Notes: a model not told the origin generated them from the letters alone. Numbered from the stretch's first letter, positions 1 to 8,098 are shown. The stretch is DNA of 19,394 nucleotides from JBLIRR01 sp049472395 (GCA_049472395.1 JBLIRR010000069.1:1-19394), one strand, 5' to 3'. Program-made: numbers and translations.

Positions 1-2
1 GA

Positions 3-104
3 TTTGTATTATTAGATGAGAGCGGAAGGATTATTAAATTCCTCACTGACCAAAAGCTCAGAGAATATAAGTTTGATGAAAAAGGTAACCTTAAAAAAAG
101 ATAA
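3..104 (+). CDS. C-terminal end of an unidentified protein (partial)
   Basis: The left edge cuts an open frame whose last 33 residues are visible, ending in a TAA. The tail is charged and lysine-rich (it ends GNLKKR). No family can be recognised from so short a piece. The stop lies inside AGATAAC (99-105), which resembles the R'' box that starts an attC site, so this may be the last codons of a cassette gene interrupted downstream by the group II intron-like element. Coding status is inferred only from the open frame and its position. Confidence 0.4.
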   Translation, partial: FVLLDESGRIIKFLTDQKLREYKFDEKGNLKKR

Positions 105-114
105 CAAATCGATC

Positions 115-1300
115 CAGGGAGCGGCCGACAAGGCCTTAATCTCGCAGGTGAAAGTCCTGTCGTATTAATTGCCCGATTCAGATACGTAGCGATACCACAG
201 TTCGTGTAGAGTAATCACACGTTCATTGCGTGGTGTAAACGTCCCGACTGCCCTGATACATGAAAGAATATCAGCGGTAGGAGCAATTGGGGGGGCTAGC
301 AAGTATGGGAGCTTGAACATAAAGGAATGACTGCAGCCTCGTAATATGTTCGTCATTGAAATTGCTATAATGGCGGTAGTCTCGCGTGCCGAACTTGTTT
401 GAGCGAAGGTGAGGCTGATATTTACTGGGAAGAAACGGATAAAAGCACCAGTGAAGAGTGGCGGGGTAGGGGTCCAGGCACCTATACACAGATTAAGGAG
501 ATAACGTCGGGAAGGGCCATCTGTCAGCAGGGACTGACAACAACCTGTAAAGATCCTTTGTAATAGGGACAACAGCAGACAAAGGGAGACATTTGGTCTG
601 GCCCATGGGGAAAGCTATGGTCGCCAACCGGGCTCGGGAAAACCGACCGTCCGGGATGAAAACGGGGGCTTACGGAAACGTGGATGTATTAGGTAGTAAG
701 GGAAAGTTTCGGGTTTGCGGTATCCCGCTGATCAAAACCCGACCTGACAGAGGTATGAGGGGCATCACTGTTGGGATTAAGAATAAAGCCACCTCCTGTC
801 TCCTTTCGTGGAGATGGCCGGAAGATAAGGGGTACCGGCAGATCAAGAGCCCTGGCGCTGATAGGCACCATGCCCACCTAACAGCGATCCTTAGCTGAGA
901 TGAGCGAGGGAAACAAACAAGAGGCATGTTCGAAAGCTACCGGAAGGGAGCGACGAGTGAACCGACCGGGAAGGGCAGAGGTAGTCTTAGCGGAGCATAG
1001 TACCGATGTTGCTGTAAATGTGCGGTGACGGGAAGGTGGGGAACTGAGGCCCAAGGGACCCACTGAAGGGAAGGCGAAGCCGGGCATGACACACGTGATA
1101 AGGGAACTACAGGAGAGACTTTGAACTCACAAACTGTATCAACAAAACTTGCACGGATTGCAAAACTTTGATAGGGTAGCAAATGTCATGCGTCAAACTG
1201 GGTTGTCGCCTGTTTGATTTCTGAGAAATCAGAACTGAGGAACCGGATGAGGGAAATCTTCACGTCACGTCCTAGGGGGCGCGGGGGGCGCGAGGCCACC
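115..1300 (+). ncRNA. ORF-less group II intron-like element 1
   Basis: About 1.2 kb without a credible gene but rich in structured-RNA text typical of bacterial group II introns. Near the 5' end is a GCAGGTGAAAGTCCTG block (146-161). The interior has GCGCTGATAGG, a GTCTTAGCGGAGCATAGTACC block (about 984-1004) and GGGAAGGTGGGGAACTGAGG. A small hairpin, GATTTCTGAGAAATC, lies near 1217-1231. A domain V-like segment with GGAACCGGATGAGGGAAATCTTCACG spans about 1237-1273, followed by a GC-rich stretch that could be domain VI. It aligns piece by piece with the element at 5566-6395. No reverse transcriptase or maturase motif is found in any frame. The lower stem of domain V is imperfect (CCGGA against TCACGTCC), so catalytic activity is doubtful. 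Both ends are approximate. Confidence 0.7.
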
Positions 1301-1321
1301 AAGGTTCCCGGTATTGCTCAA

Positions 1322-1447
1322 ATGTACAGCAAAGAAAAAATAAGAGAAGTTGAAAAAGACAAAAAATTGTGTAAATTGCTTATTAAATTTATTATAGACA
1401 ATTTCTTATCTTTTTTTGGATTTATTATAGCATTATTGTACAAATGA
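1322..1447 (+). CDS. possible 41-residue membrane-tail peptide
   Basis: A short open frame just downstream of intron-like element 1. It has a lysine/glutamate-rich N-terminal half and a hydrophobic C-terminal half (about residues 19-39, IKFIIDNFLSFFGFIIALL), which could be a single membrane helix. There is no Shine-Dalgarno sequence before the ATG and no recognisable family. The frame continues upstream into the intron-like sequence, so it may be chance, or the remnant of a gene cut by the element. Confidence 0.22.
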   Translation: MYSKEKIREVEKDKKLCKLLIKFIIDNFLSFFGFIIALLYK

Positions 1448-1529
1448 TTATCTCTAAAGAGAATTATTAAACATTATTTGATTCTTAATGAATTGTTGGA
1501 CATTTATTAAGTGTAGAAGGAGATCAGCA

Positions 1530-2582
1530 ATGAAGTGTTCGGTTTTTCTTTTGGTCGCTCAAGTATTCTTTCTCTCGACCCAGAGTGCTGCGGTTCCCTC
1601 CAATTCATATCTTGTTTCTTACTTTAAGAAGGTACGTGATCATTGTGAATGGAGAGTCTACGATGTCAAAAAGAGTGAAGATAGGACCTTCCTAAAGTTA
1701 CCGAAACAACCCGAAGAGGTGTACTGGGATCGTGAATTCTCCAAGGCCTACTACATCATGGCTTGCAATATCTATTCCGTAGAATGGAAGCTTAACTCTG
1801 TTCCCCAGGAAATGGGCTCATTGCCTGAATTCATTGCGAGCAGTTTCTTTCGTCTATGGCTTGCCGCAGATACTCATCGTTTGAGGGTAGCAAGTTATCA
1901 TATCCTTGATGAAAAGGATGTTGTGTACACTGGGGACGGGAAAGAGAGGAAAGGACGGTTCTACAAATTTCAAGGGAGGGAAATAGACTCGGCCGGCCAG
2001 CCTATTTTGGGCCAACCGAGCCTGGTGGCTATATGGGAGTTGGATCGTGATTCAAAGTGGGACTTAGTGAATACAATACCTACGTCAGACTTTGCGTGCG
2101 ATACGTTGGGATATAGAGTATTGAGGAAATTGGAGCAGGGCGTATCGATGAGTGAGAGATTGAGCTCCCGGCGAAGGTTCAGGACAGGGGAAAGGGAACC
2201 CTATGTTATTTTGGAAGAATTGAACGATCGCGATCCTTATTTTACAGCGGTGGTTTTTTTCCCATCGCGGTTTGATGGTCGATATGGATATTGTGGTAAG
2301 TACAATGGGTTTGGTGATGGCTTTTACGAATCCGTTACTGTATCCAAAAAAGAGGGGAATGGATACACGGAGTTGGCTAAAATTAGCCCCCAATGCAAGG
2401 GTCACGTTGACTTTGAGGAAAACGGACCGTATGTCCTCTTTGGGGAAGCAATCTGGAGTACCTGGTTTCCCAAGCATATAGAGCTTAAGTGTGGGCAGCT
2501 GTTTCTAATTAAGTCGGGACAGCTTCTTAAGAGGTTTTCTGAAAATGAGAAGTCAATGATATGGGTCGATGACTTTGATTAG
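1530..2582 (+). CDS. secreted protein of unknown function
   Basis: A 350-residue protein. The start at 1530 is preferred over an in-frame ATG at 1488 because AGAAGGAGA lies just upstream and because the protein then begins with a normal signal peptide: MKC, a hydrophobic core around residues 4-16, and a likely cleavage after STQSAA (about residue 21). The mature part is rich in aromatic and charged residues, with cysteines around residues 33, 71, 183 and 249 that could form disulfides in the periplasm or outside the cell. I do not recognise the family. It follows intron-like element 1 and is followed by an attC-like site 6 bases after its stop, which makes it a probable cassette gene. Confidence 0.75.
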   Translation: MKCSVFLLVAQVFFLSTQSAAVPSNSYLVSYFKKVRDHCEWRVYDVKKSEDRTFLKLPKQPEEVYWDREFSKAYYIMACNIYSVEWKLNSVPQEMGSLPEFIASSFFRLWLAADTHRLRVASYHILDEKDVVYTGDGKERKGRFYKFQGREIDSAGQPILGQPSLVAIWELDRDSKWDLVNTIPTSDFACDTLGYRVLRKLEQGVSMSERLSSRRRFRTGEREPYVILEELNDRDPYFTAVVFFPSRFDGRYGYCGKYNGFGDGFYESVTVSKKEGNGYTELAKISPQCKGHVDFEENGPYVLFGEAIWSTWFPKHIELKCGQLFLIKSGQLLKRFSENEKSMIWVDDFD

Positions 2583-2588
2583 CGTGAC

Positions 2589-2680
2589 GTCCAACCAAAT
2601 AAAGCAGACATGAACTCAAGGTTGCTTTTTGTGGTGCGGTATTTACTGAGAGTTCATGCTGCTTATTATAACCGTTATCG
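2589..2680 (+). other. attC-like recombination site
   Basis: The site begins with GTCCAAC (RYYYAAC-like R'' box). It has inverted arms AAGCAGACATGAACTC (2602-2617) and GAGTTCATGCTGCTT (2650-2664), which pair fully except for one unpaired A. A single extrahelical base is a hallmark of the folded attC bottom strand. The 3' box is degenerate (ATTATAAC or GTTATCG). It separates the secreted-protein gene from the next two-gene unit. Confidence 0.65.
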
Positions 2681-2710
2681 CATTTAAAAATAAAAACATA
2701 GGAGGGAAAA

Positions 2711-3151
2711 ATGGATACTAACAAGCTTTTGGAGTTCCTTGAGGACCAAAACGCCCTGATAGAAGCAAATGCAGCCAGTTCTGCATATGTTATGCGGACG
2801 ATATTCGAGGCGACTGAGAAGCTACAATCTTTCGAAGGGCGGAAAGACCTTGCCCCCGCTATCTTGGCAAGAATTGAGCAATTAATAGAGAAGCCAAGTA
2901 ATCCAGTATTTCTTGGAGCTTGCCTCTACGCCCTTGAACTTACGAGAGACAAACCCAAGATCCGCGCTGCAGTTTTGCATGTTTTAGAAAAAGATAAATT
3001 TAGAGACGATCCACTCATTGGTCAGCTTGCCGGAGTGATCGGCTTCAATCAAGTAGAAACCAAGAAACATCTTACCCCTGGTACTTTCCTCACAACAGAT
3101 GAGTTACAAAGTGTAGTCGAAGCACTTAAAAAAGAGGAGGGACAAAAATGA
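2711..3151 (+). CDS. small helical protein, first gene of a coupled pair
   Basis: A 146-residue cytoplasmic protein with no signal peptide or membrane segment and an almost entirely helical-looking sequence. Residues about 20-120 have the Ala/Leu spacing of HEAT-like helical repeats (for example AILARIEQLIEK and GACLYALELTRDK). A strong AGGAGGG sits 4 bases before the ATG. Its TGA overlaps the ATG of the next gene (ATGA), so the two are translationally coupled and probably act together. The family is not recognised. A role as chaperone, adaptor or immunity partner of the downstream NlpC/P60-like protein is only an inference from the coupling. Confidence 0.75.
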   Translation: MDTNKLLEFLEDQNALIEANAASSAYVMRTIFEATEKLQSFEGRKDLAPAILARIEQLIEKPSNPVFLGACLYALELTRDKPKIRAAVLHVLEKDKFRDDPLIGQLAGVIGFNQVETKKHLTPGTFLTTDELQSVVEALKKEEGQK

Positions 3152-4683
3152 GCCATCGGACTCTTACAACTGCAGCCAGCACAGTAGTAAATCACAGCCA
3201 CCCGGATCAAACATGGGAACCAACACCTTCGGAAAAAGCCTCTACTCAGGCGTACGCTCTGGCCAACTATCCCGGTATCCAAGTGCTACACTATATTCAT
3301 TTGGATCATAGCTCAGAGGAACTTCTTCCGACTCAACGTTACAACTGCTGGGGCTTCACCTTCAATCCCCGTCAATGCTGGATTAGTTCTGGGACTGATG
3401 TGCAGAACATCCTGAATGACAATGGTACGCAGGTGTTTTCGCCTAATATCCGCATAGGTGACGTCATCTGTTATCGTAATAGCAGTAATGTCATTACTCA
3501 CACGGGGAGGGTCTGGTCTGTCGATGCAGCTGGTCAGCCTGTTCTTATTCAGAGTAAGTGGGGTGGTTGGGGAGAGTACCTACACCCGCCACTTACCGTC
3601 CCCGCGAGCTACGGTACCAACGTAACCTATTGGCGAGTCACGCCTTTGACGGGGAAAGGTGATGCTTGGCACAAAGACAACACAGCTGACGACCGTTTGC
3701 CCTATCCGCCAGGTATTAAATGGTTAAGCCCTGACCTGTGGTGCAATAACAGTGGCGGGACACTTCACCAAGACCCCGTGCGAGGTCAGCCCAACCAATT
3801 ATATGCACGGCTCCACAATGCTGATACCTTGCCTATAAGTAATGAGACAGTGCGTTTCTACTGGGCAGACCCTAATGGGGGGATACCACATTCCCAATGG
3901 CACGACATCGGAACCGCTACTGTAAGTGTCTCCCCGGGTCTCGCTGCTATAGCCGGACCGGTCTCTTGGATCCCTGGAGCAAGCGTACCTAATCACGCTT
4001 GTTTATTGGCTATTGCCGATACCGGAGACGACCCCTGTGCATCGGCCACATTGGACCCTATTGTGTGGCCATACGATATTGCGCGTGACAACAATGTAGT
4101 TCAGAAAAATATTTCAGTTGTTACACTGCCACCTTCCCCAAGCCCTAAACCAATTCCGCTTCCTTTCACGGCTTTGAATCCGTATCCAATTAAAAAGCCG
4201 ATCGAAGTGCGCTTGGAGATGCAGCAGGTCGAGCCGAAAGAACTTGATACGTTAGCGCTAGACCTGAAGGACTTTAGTCCTGATTTCAAAGAACATGCCA
4301 AGAGAGGACATTGGCTGCCTTCAGCGATCCGACCTCGGCCGACTATTTTTCAGGCATTCCTCTTGTTTCTTCTGGAAATACTTCGGATACCATTTCGGCT
4401 ATTGCAAATAATCCCTCCAAAACCTGTAGCTCTAGAATTAGGATTTGAAGATGGTTTCCGTCATTTTAAGATGCACCGCATATCAGATAGAGGGATGATA
4501 CTTAAGTCAGCTCCTGTAGCATTTGCAGAAGGCGGCCGTTTTTGTTTGATGTTTATCCCGAGCAAAGCACTAAGGCCGGGTCAGACTTACAGAATCGACG
4601 TCGAGCAGCGTGTAGATGGGGTAGTTACTGGTGGAATGACCTACCTGATAGTGGTAACTCAAAAAGAAGAGCGACAAAAATAA
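3148..4683 (+). CDS. NlpC/P60-like (papain-fold) multidomain protein
   Basis: A 511-residue protein. Residues about 40-165 look like an NlpC/P60- or CHAP-type papain-fold domain: YNCWGF carries the candidate nucleophile Cys67, IRIGDVICYR follows, and ITHTGRVW supplies the candidate His118, ahead of SKWGGWGEYLHPP and YWRV. Such domains usually cleave amide bonds, often in peptidoglycan. Residues about 190-300 resemble a beta-sandwich of the CARDB type (QPNQLYARLHNAD, VRFYWADPNGG). A proline-rich linker covers about 327-339. The C-terminal part contains a hydrophobic stretch near 399-422. No signal peptide is visible. The start has GAGGAGGG 6 bases upstream and overlaps the preceding stop. Base composition is more GC-rich than most neighbours, consistent with separate origin. 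The substrate is unknown. Confidence 0.75.
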   Translation: MSHRTLTTAASTVVNHSHPDQTWEPTPSEKASTQAYALANYPGIQVLHYIHLDHSSEELLPTQRYNCWGFTFNPRQCWISSGTDVQNILNDNGTQVFSPNIRIGDVICYRNSSNVITHTGRVWSVDAAGQPVLIQSKWGGWGEYLHPPLTVPASYGTNVTYWRVTPLTGKGDAWHKDNTADDRLPYPPGIKWLSPDLWCNNSGGTLHQDPVRGQPNQLYARLHNADTLPISNETVRFYWADPNGGIPHSQWHDIGTATVSVSPGLAAIAGPVSWIPGASVPNHACLLAIADTGDDPCASATLDPIVWPYDIARDNNVVQKNISVVTLPPSPSPKPIPLPFTALNPYPIKKPIEVRLEMQQVEPKELDTLALDLKDFSPDFKEHAKRGHWLPSAIRPRPTIFQAFLLFLLEILRIPFRLLQIIPPKPVALELGFEDGFRHFKMHRISDRGMILKSAPVAFAEGGRFCLMFIPSKALRPGQTYRIDVEQRVDGVVTGGMTYLIVVTQKEERQK

Positions 4684-4705
4684 TTCTAGTGGAATGGCCG
4701 ATATT

Positions 4706-4764
4706 GCATAACTTTGGGCTCCAGCCGACCGCTAGCTTCGCTCTCGGCGGCTGAGCCCTATCTG
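4706..4764 (+). other. attC-like recombination site
   Basis: GCATAAC (R''-like) is followed by GGGCTCCAGCC (4716-4726), which pairs with GGCTGAGCCC (4749-4758) leaving one unpaired C, around a short loop. The right-hand box is poorly conserved. It lies between the NlpC/P60-like gene and the next membrane-protein gene. Confidence 0.5.
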
Positions 4765-4778
4765 TAAAAGTATTCAAT

Positions 4779-5447
4779 ATGAGAGCGCCTAGAGATTCTA
4801 TCCAAATGCCTTATAAAGAAAATAATGAATTAACTAGATGGGAAAATTCAGGATACTATCCTTCACAGATTATCAGCAAAGTAGTTTTAGAGCTAAGAGG
4901 GAAATATATAAATAAAAATGATGATATAATTCTTAGAATGCTTTCGTTTCTTTTTATAATTGTAGGAATAAACTGTATTACCGAGATCTGGATTAAAGAT
5001 ATTCCTTTATCAATAAAATCATTAAATGGATGGGAATTAATAGGTTGTTTTTTTCTTTTTATGGTACTTGGTATTGTTTTGTTATTGGCATCATTTATTT
5101 TCTATGATTTTACCGACAAATACATTCACTGTTATGGAATCTTTAAAAAACAATTATGGTCGATTAAGAAACAACTCATTGATAAAATAGAATTAGTAGC
5201 AGAACGTGAACGCTTTTATAAAAATATATTCATTTATATTACCCATGAAGGTAAAGTAGATAGAATTCCGCTAAATAATCGCACAAAAAGACATATTGAA
5301 AAAATATCCGGCCTACCTATCAATAAGTTTATTGTTCAAACTATTTATCCAATGAGTCCAAAAATTACTTTTGGCAATGTATTAAACATCTTGGAAGTCT
5401 TGGCAATAATTGCATGGATAATTTATCGAATATTCTTAATTTTATAA
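4779..5447 (+). CDS. membrane protein of unknown function, two N-proximal helices
   Basis: Up to 222 residues; an in-frame ATG at 4809 would give 212. Neither start has a clear Shine-Dalgarno sequence. Hydrophobic segments at about residues 55-72 and 87-109 are probable membrane helices, and a third lies at the C-terminus (about 203-221). Between them is a basic, beta-rich region (residues about 115-185, including KIELVAERERFYKNIF) of the size of the PH-like domains that follow paired helices in many bacterial membrane proteins. That resemblance is weak. The gene starts right after an attC-like site and is AT-rich, unlike the GC-richer gene before it. Confidence 0.65.
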   Translation: MRAPRDSIQMPYKENNELTRWENSGYYPSQIISKVVLELRGKYINKNDDIILRMLSFLFIIVGINCITEIWIKDIPLSIKSLNGWELIGCFFLFMVLGIVLLLASFIFYDFTDKYIHCYGIFKKQLWSIKKQLIDKIELVAERERFYKNIFIYITHEGKVDRIPLNNRTKRHIEKISGLPINKFIVQTIYPMSPKITFGNVLNILEVLAIIAWIIYRIFLIL

Positions 5448-5565
5448 TATATTAGAGAGAAAATAATATAAAGATAAAATTGAAAAAACATAGACAACGC
5501 AATGCTTGTGCCAAGATAAATCCAAATCTTTGGGATTAGGCGATAAGCTTATGAAATTAGATAAT

Positions 5566-6395
5566 GTTACCCAGTGGGTGATTCCCGAGCTATGAATCGG
5601 GAAAGCCCCACCTGTTTAAAGTGTAGCCGACAGGACAGTAGTGAATCTCACGTGTAAACCTAGTAATAGGAGTGCGAAGCTGAGTGGATCAAGGATACAG
5701 GCTGTGTGATCGAGCCCCGAAATATGTATAGTCGTGGACATTGGATAATCCATTAGGATCTTAGAGGGAGAAAGCCGACGCTGTGCATTGAGCGGAAGGC
5801 AGCAGTCCTGGATAGGATATGGCGATGTATTCAGGACACCACCGGGGTCTGAGAGCAGGGCATATACTCATAGGGGTAGCTTGGGAACTTGGGAGAGCCA
5901 ACTGTTTCCTAGGAGAAAATAGCCGGATGGTTTGAAGGGCACCGGGATGGTCGCAATGCCCCGGCGCTGATAAGGCAGCTTAAGCCTGATCAGCGAGCCG
6001 TAAGATGGGAAACAAATGAAATGAAGCAACCTAGGTATCGGGGGACGAAAGCGAAGAGCGAAGGAGCCCGAGATGAGCTTTTGGCAGTCTTAGCGGATCA
6101 TAGTACCGAAGGTCAGGGTATAATAACTAAGACCGGGAAGGTGGGGAACCGATGTCCAAGGGAACCATTGTAGGGAAGGTGAAGCCGGGCACAGTGTTCT
6201 GTTGGAGGGAAATACGAGAGGTACATCGGGACCGCAAACTGTATAAACAGAACTTCAAAGAATTGTGAAGAAGGCATCTATGCCTCTTGGACAGCAAAGT
6301 TATGCACCAAAAGGGGTGGTTCCTTTTTGGTACCCAAGAAGTTGGGGCCGAGGAACCGTATGAGGAAAACCTTCACGTACGGGTCTGTGCATTAG
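5566..6395 (+). ncRNA. ORF-less group II intron-like element 2
   Basis: About 830 bases without a gene. The 5' part has the CCCAGTGGGTGATTCCC text common at the start of bacterial group II introns. The centre carries GCGCTGATAAGG...CTGATCAGCGAGCCGTAAG and GTCTTAGCGGATCATAGTACC (about 6088-6108), both shared with element 1. Domain V is well formed at about 6350-6390: CCGTA pairs with TACGG, a two-base CG bulge follows, then TGAGG pairs with CCTTCA around an AAAA loop. Small hairpins (ACCAAAAGG/CCTTTTTGGT and CCAA-GAAG-TTGG) sit just upstream where a reduced domain IV would be. After domain V the sequence becomes A-rich coding leader with no domain VI, so the 3' end looks truncated. No maturase is encoded. 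The 5' boundary is approximate. Confidence 0.75.
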
Positions 6396-6439
6396 AAAAA
6401 AAAGAAAGTATTGAATCATAAACCAAAGGAGAGCTTATT

Positions 6440-6907
6440 ATGGATACTATTGGAATTGCTGCAATGATAGTTTGCGGAATGGTTGTTAACGTAATTCCAA
6501 TGTTTCTTTTCTTCGAAATTTATTACTGGGAAAGAAGCCGAACCAATATATCAAAGCCATCTCAGAAAGGTTTTCTAGCGAGTTTTATTTTTGGATTAGG
6601 ACTTAGTTTTATTTTTGGATTAGGATTTACTGATTATTCCTTTAAATCTGCTAGTGGAGAATCTAGTCTTGTTTTCCCAGTCTTTGCACCGTTTATTATC
6701 TTCGGATTTATGATTACAGGATTTCTAATAGCGTGCCTTTATATGTCCCACAACAAGCCCTTACTATTACGGAGAAGAAAGAAACTGAATGAGAATAAAA
6801 AGATTAATAAATCTAATAATTATTGTACAAGATGTAATAAAATAAGAGAACATAGTTTAGAAGGGAAATGTCTTGAATGTGGTAATAGATTGACAACTAT
6901 TGAATAA
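6440..6907 (+). CDS. membrane protein with C-terminal zinc ribbon
   Basis: A 155-residue protein with AAAGGAG upstream of its ATG. Three hydrophobic segments (about residues 5-27, 45-65 and 78-102) are likely membrane helices. A basic linker (RRRKK, about 111-115) follows, then a small zinc-ribbon motif with Cys129, Cys132, Cys144 and Cys147 (CTRC...CLEC). The ribbon probably faces the cytoplasm, where it could bind a protein or nucleic acid. The second helix contains a perfect-looking internal duplication (SFIFGLGL then SFIFGLGF). The gene directly follows intron-like element 2, so any promoter must be in or beyond that element. The family is not recognised. Confidence 0.7.
   Translation: MDTIGIAAMIVCGMVVNVIPMFLFFEIYYWERSRTNISKPSQKGFLASFIFGLGLSFIFGLGFTDYSFKSASGESSLVFPVFAPFIIFGFMITGFLIACLYMSHNKPLLLRRRKKLNENKKINKSNNYCTRCNKIREHSLEGKCLECGNRLTTIE
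6581..6628 (+). repeat. 24-bp tandem in-frame duplication
   Basis: Two adjacent 24-base units (6581-6604 and 6605-6628) that differ only near the last bases. They encode SFIFGLGL and SFIFGLGF in a membrane helix of the surrounding gene. The near identity suggests recent slippage duplication. Confidence 0.8.
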
Positions 6908-7329
6908 TTATTAGGTACTAGACCTTACAACAACATTTACTATAGCTGTAACAAATAAAGAGGTCACCGAATCATGCGCTACACTTATCCGAAACCATAG
7001 ACAGGTCTTGTTTGCTGTTTTCGGTCGGTTAACTATGCATTAATCTAATCGTCAAAGATAATTTTTGGCTATATAGGTAGTTTCGGCCAGATGTGCGAAA
7101 CATACGTTAGCTTAATAATTAAGATCATAGCTGTAGCAAATTGATTAATGAAATGAAACTATAGATTTTACTGATTACACCGATTAATCAATAATGTTTG
7201 CCAATCCAAAACGCCTTCTCCCCTATATTATGTGAATTATATATTGTTTATAATACTCCACAATAATTATATAGAAGGTAACGGATTTGTTAAGAAAGCA
7301 TTTTATAATCCAGCAATTCTGTTATGTAA
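6908..7329. other. non-coding stretch, possible degenerate attC
   Basis: I see no gene here. AGCTGTAACAAAT (about 6944-6956) and CGTTAGCT (about 7103-7110) could be the outer boxes of a long degenerate attC, with CCGAAA and TTTCGG as a small internal stem, but the arms pair poorly. The remainder is AT-rich and featureless. Confidence 0.25.
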
Positions 7330-7731
7330 AGGCAAACGAAGTACAGGCTTGCTTTCACGAAAAAGTTTATCCTTTCCAAAGGCGGCGGGCCGATCTGGTA
7401 TGCCTGGAAGGACACACTGCACTGGCAAACGCTTCAGGATATGATGAGATCGGCAGCAGATGATCCTGGAGCCCACATATGGAATCTTACACCACTGATT
7501 GACGCTCCCGGTGAATATGGGCGCACCGAGTATCGATTTGACTGGGAAAGGGAGTGGCGTCACGTAGGGAGGTTGAGTTTCCGGCCAGAGGAAGTGGAAT
7601 TCCTTCTGATTCCTGAAGTGCTCCATAGTGCAGCGTATGCATTCTTTGAAGACGCCCGTTACGCGAGAATCTTGGGCCCTCATACTTCTGTCCCTATGTG
7701 GACCCGTTGTGGAGCAGAGAACGCATCTTGA
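7330..7731 (+). pseudogene. N-terminally truncated gene fragment, possibly abortive-infection related
   Basis: An open frame runs from just after a TAA at 7327-7329 to a stop at 7731, but the first ATG is only at 7441. The residues before it (YRLAFTKKFILSKGGGPIWY, then WKDTLHW) look as protein-like as those after it, so the true N-terminus is missing. The conserved-looking core is YRFDWEREWRHVGRLSF followed by EEVEFLLIP. I associate this combination, with low certainty, with AbiGi-type abortive-infection proteins, which are usually longer. GC content is higher than that of the flanking DNA. It is probably a decayed remnant and not an expressed protein. Confidence 0.45.
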
Positions 7732-7756
7732 CGGAACTCAACAAATAGGTGTGCCA

Positions 7757-7785
7757 TTGATAATCTTTATATTATGAAATATACT
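7757..7785 (+). promoter_or_regulatory. sigma70-type promoter for brnT-brnA
   Basis: TTGATA (7757-7762) and TATACT (7780-7785) are separated by exactly 17 bases and lie 34 bases before the brnT start. Each hexamer differs from consensus at one or two positions. This would let the toxin-antitoxin pair be transcribed independently of the array. Confidence 0.6.
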
Positions 7786-7819
7786 TTAATAAGTGATCAT
7801 TTAAATAAATAAAAATAAC

Positions 7820-8098
7820 ATGCTCTTTTTTGAATGGGACCCCACTAAGGCAAAAAGAAATTTAGAAATTCATGGTGTTCCCTTTGATGAAACTAGTACT
7901 GCATTTAAAGATCCCATTTCTTTGACTATTTATGATCCATTACATTCAGAAGATGAAGATAGATTTGTTCTAATTGGGAACTCATTTAATAATAGACTAT
8001 TAATTGTTGTACATACTGAAAGAGCAGATAATATTAGAATAATTAGTGCAAGAAAAGCCACTAAAAAAGAGAGAAAATATTATGAAGAAAATAATTAA
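7820..8098 (+). CDS. brnT: BrnT family toxin
   Basis: A 92-residue protein of the usual BrnT length, with the family opening FEWDPTKAKRNLEIHGVPFDE, then ISLTIYDPLHSEDEDRFVLIG and a C-terminal IRIISARKATKKERKYYE. BrnT proteins have a RelE-like fold and act as ribonucleases that block translation until bound by BrnA. The characteristic toxin-first order is present: the next gene overlaps the end of this one by 17 bases in another frame. There is no clear Shine-Dalgarno sequence before the ATG. A good sigma70 promoter lies just upstream. The pair is followed by an attC-like site, so it probably travels as a cassette, where addiction modules are thought to stabilise arrays. Confidence 0.88.
   Translation: MLFFEWDPTKAKRNLEIHGVPFDETSTAFKDPISLTIYDPLHSEDEDRFVLIGNSFNNRLLIVVHTERADNIRIISARKATKKERKYYEENN

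Noticed and set aside
165..572. Reverse-strand open frames within 165-1182, and a forward one at 593-898
   Set aside because: They lie inside the structured, GC-rich intron-like element, have no ribosome-binding sites and no protein-family character; structured RNA genes often show such chance frames.
1214..1321. N-terminal part of the long frame 1214-1447
   Set aside because: It runs through domain V and the putative domain VI of intron-like element 1 and encodes low-complexity Arg/Gly; only the part from 1322 could be a peptide.
2272..2481. Second-frame and reverse open frames inside the secreted-protein gene at 1530-2582
   Set aside because: They are out-of-frame shadows; the signal peptide and Shine-Dalgarno support only the 1530 frame.
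7232..7444. Open frame 7232-7444
   Set aside because: It overlaps the truncated gene fragment in another frame, has no ribosome-binding site, and its residues after 7330 are the shadow of the real fragment.
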